The notes under the pieces: generated by a model
Told to the model about the DNA's origin: nothing
Databases searched by the model: none
What the model saw: the letters and a program-made list of their open reading frames with translations, nothing else
Assembly (NCBI GenBank): GCA_964478165.1
Contig: CAYZGU010000037.1
Coordinates: 1-7,766, forward strand
Direction of reading: 5' to 3'
Length of the DNA stretch: 7,766 nucleotides
Source: CAYZGU01 sp964478165
GTDB taxonomy: Bacteria; Poribacteria; WGA-4E; JAJDTR01
Shown here: one piece after another, positions 6,568 to 7,766 of the stretch
How the letters are laid out: each line of letters opens with the position of its first letter
How positions within the stretch are numbered: position 1 is the first letter of the stretch
Program-made: the position numbers and the translations under genes

Positions 6568-7766
6568 CATACCCACAACCCATTAAACAACAATTTAAAG
6601 GTCCCGTGGGTTGTTGTGCGGAATTGAACACGGAATCCATATAGAATAACGTGCCCTTCTCCATAATCAACAGACACCATGGCCGCACGATTTGAAAGGT
6701 GTTCCTCACCAATGAGCCAGCCACTCTGCAGCAAATCGCGCTCCGGATAGGAGGCGACAACGTGGTAGTGTTCATTGAAGTTGGAACCGTTGATAGAAAA
6801 CACGGGGCTGTTCCAAAATAGCGCCAACGCCTCCGATGGCATACCATAAGCTAAGGGATGCGAAGTGTTGACCTCGATATGCAGTGTAGATCCTGGGCAG
6901 AAGAACTCATTTTCCGGCTTATCCGCGACTACGTTCTCGACCTGCAAGCCTAATCTTTCGATGGCGAACGCGCAAGCGCCATCAATCGTCATGAGCGTCC
7001 CACCAGTTTCAACGAAGTCCTTAATCCTTGCCACACCGTCCTCTCCGATTCCGCTCTGGTATTTCTCGGGCACAGGAGTTTTCGCTAGCCGTCTCTGAAT
7101 CTCCTCCTTACCACCAACAATCATCGTACTCGAATCGTGGGGAAAGATAATAACGTCAAACATCTCTCGAAGACTCCCAGACTTAATATCCTCGTCCATC
7201 AACGTCTCAAATGGAAAACCAAACTTCTCCAACGTCAAACGAGTCCATCCCTGGTCCATGTTGCCACCCCAATAGCGATTATACATGCCGATACGCGGTG
7301 TCTTGAGATAGGTCAGTCCGCTCCTGGGCGCAGCGTTCAGCCCGAAGAAGGACACCCCCGTCTCACGCGCAATGGCCGCCAAATCTTGTCCGCCTGGGTC
7401 GATAACGACGAAGCTACCTCCCGGCAACAATTGATTGCCCGCCTCAAGCGGACTTGACAATCGGCCGACATTGCTCCCAGCGGAAAGAAGCCTATTTACC
7501 ACTTGATAACCATCATTCAAACGCGGATCCAGTGCATAACCGTGCGTACCACTCCCAACCACGACGCCCTCGGGCGCAACGGGATCTGACACGCGCTTAA
7601 ACGCGCTTTTTTTCGTCGTAATCACAGTGCTATCCACAGGCGACGGTTGAGCGGTTACACCCATCATTTCTGCCAGAGTATCCGTCACTATATCGTATGC
7701 AGTATTCGGCATTACAATCAGAAATCGAGTCCATGAATGGTCAGGAAAAAAGGTGCGTGCCAAGGG
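6567..7766 (-). CDS. C-terminal part of an M14 zinc-carboxypeptidase family protein (5' end outside window)
   Basis: The frame is open from the right edge, so the TTG at 7763 is simply an internal codon and this is the last 399 residues of a larger protein. I relate it to the C-terminal portion of large bacterial proteins annotated as M14 family peptidases. Features supporting this are FFPDHSW and FLIV near the start, a glutamine-amidotransferase-like Rossmann segment (RIGMYNRYWGGNMDQGWTRL at about 158-177, FDVIIFPHDSS at 203-213, IKDFVETGGTLMTID at 248-262), and an end with WLIGEEHLSNRAAM (350-363), GHVILYGFRVQFRTTTHGTF and LLFN. The HxxE and distal His zinc ligands of M14 would lie upstream and are not visible, so activity cannot be judged. 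Such proteins are often exported, but the N-terminus is missing. Its TGA stop is 11 bases before the M24 start, so the two are likely cotranslated in peptide degradation. The family call comes from memory of homologues, not a search. Confidence 0.72.
   Translation of the reverse strand, partial: PLARTFFPDHSWTRFLIVMPNTAYDIVTDTLAEMMGVTAQPSPVDSTVITTKKSAFKRVSDPVAPEGVVVGSGTHGYALDPRLNDGYQVVNRLLSAGSNVGRLSSPLEAGNQLLPGGSFVVIDPGGQDLAAIARETGVSFFGLNAAPRSGLTYLKTPRIGMYNRYWGGNMDQGWTRLTLEKFGFPFETLMDEDIKSGSLREMFDVIIFPHDSSTMIVGGKEEIQRRLAKTPVPEKYQSGIGEDGVARIKDFVETGGTLMTIDGACAFAIERLGLQVENVVADKPENEFFCPGSTLHIEVNTSHPLAYGMPSEALALFWNSPVFSINGSNFNEHYHVVASYPERDLLQSGWLIGEEHLSNRAAMVSVDYGEGHVILYGFRVQFRTTTHGTFKLLFNGLWV

Overview
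This 7.8 kb window is ordinary-looking bacterial chromosome with moderate base composition. It carries four metabolic genes reading rightward (1-4252), two peptidase-type genes reading leftward (5278-7766), and a gene-poor gap of about 1 kb where the two sets converge. There is no rRNA, tRNA, CRISPR array, transposase, integrase or phage gene that I can recognise. Host phylum cannot be fixed from this sequence. The family combination (zinc-ribbon NUDIX, HemL-like class III aminotransferase, long aldo/keto reductase, prolidase-like M24 peptidase, M14-associated C-terminal module) fits uncultured environmental bacteria such as Poribacteria or Latescibacteria; this is an impression, not a demonstration.

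Rightward block. The left edge holds a NUDIX hydrolase whose zinc-ribbon N-terminus is cut from the catalytic domain by one in-frame amber codon (TAG, 76-78). Both zinc-knuckle halves (CPKC before the stop, CIAC after it) are still readable in one frame. After a 70-bp gap with a good Shine-Dalgarno comes a HemL-like PLP aminotransferase, then a small TPR protein, then a 541-residue aldo/keto reductase. The last three lie in the same reading frame with short gaps and are probably co-transcribed. A joint pathway (amino transfer plus carbonyl reduction, with the TPR protein as a partner) is possible, but the sequence does not name a substrate.

Gap 4253-5277. No convincing gene. It contains a GC-rich stem-loop (4511-4545), a near-identical short direct repeat about 510 bp apart, and several weak dyads.

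Leftward block. The C-terminal 399 residues of an M14-peptidase-associated protein (5' end beyond the right edge) are followed, with 11 bases between stop and preferred start, by a complete M24 metallopeptidase of the Xaa-Pro aminopeptidase/prolidase type with all five metal ligands. This looks like a peptide-degrading operon.

I did not find a recognisable new defence or mobile system. The most unusual observation is the amber-interrupted NUDIX gene. A second TAG, which ends the TPR gene, is also followed in frame by the next gene. Together they raise a testable but unproven possibility of amber readthrough; a simple nonsense mutation or base-call error is the more likely explanation.
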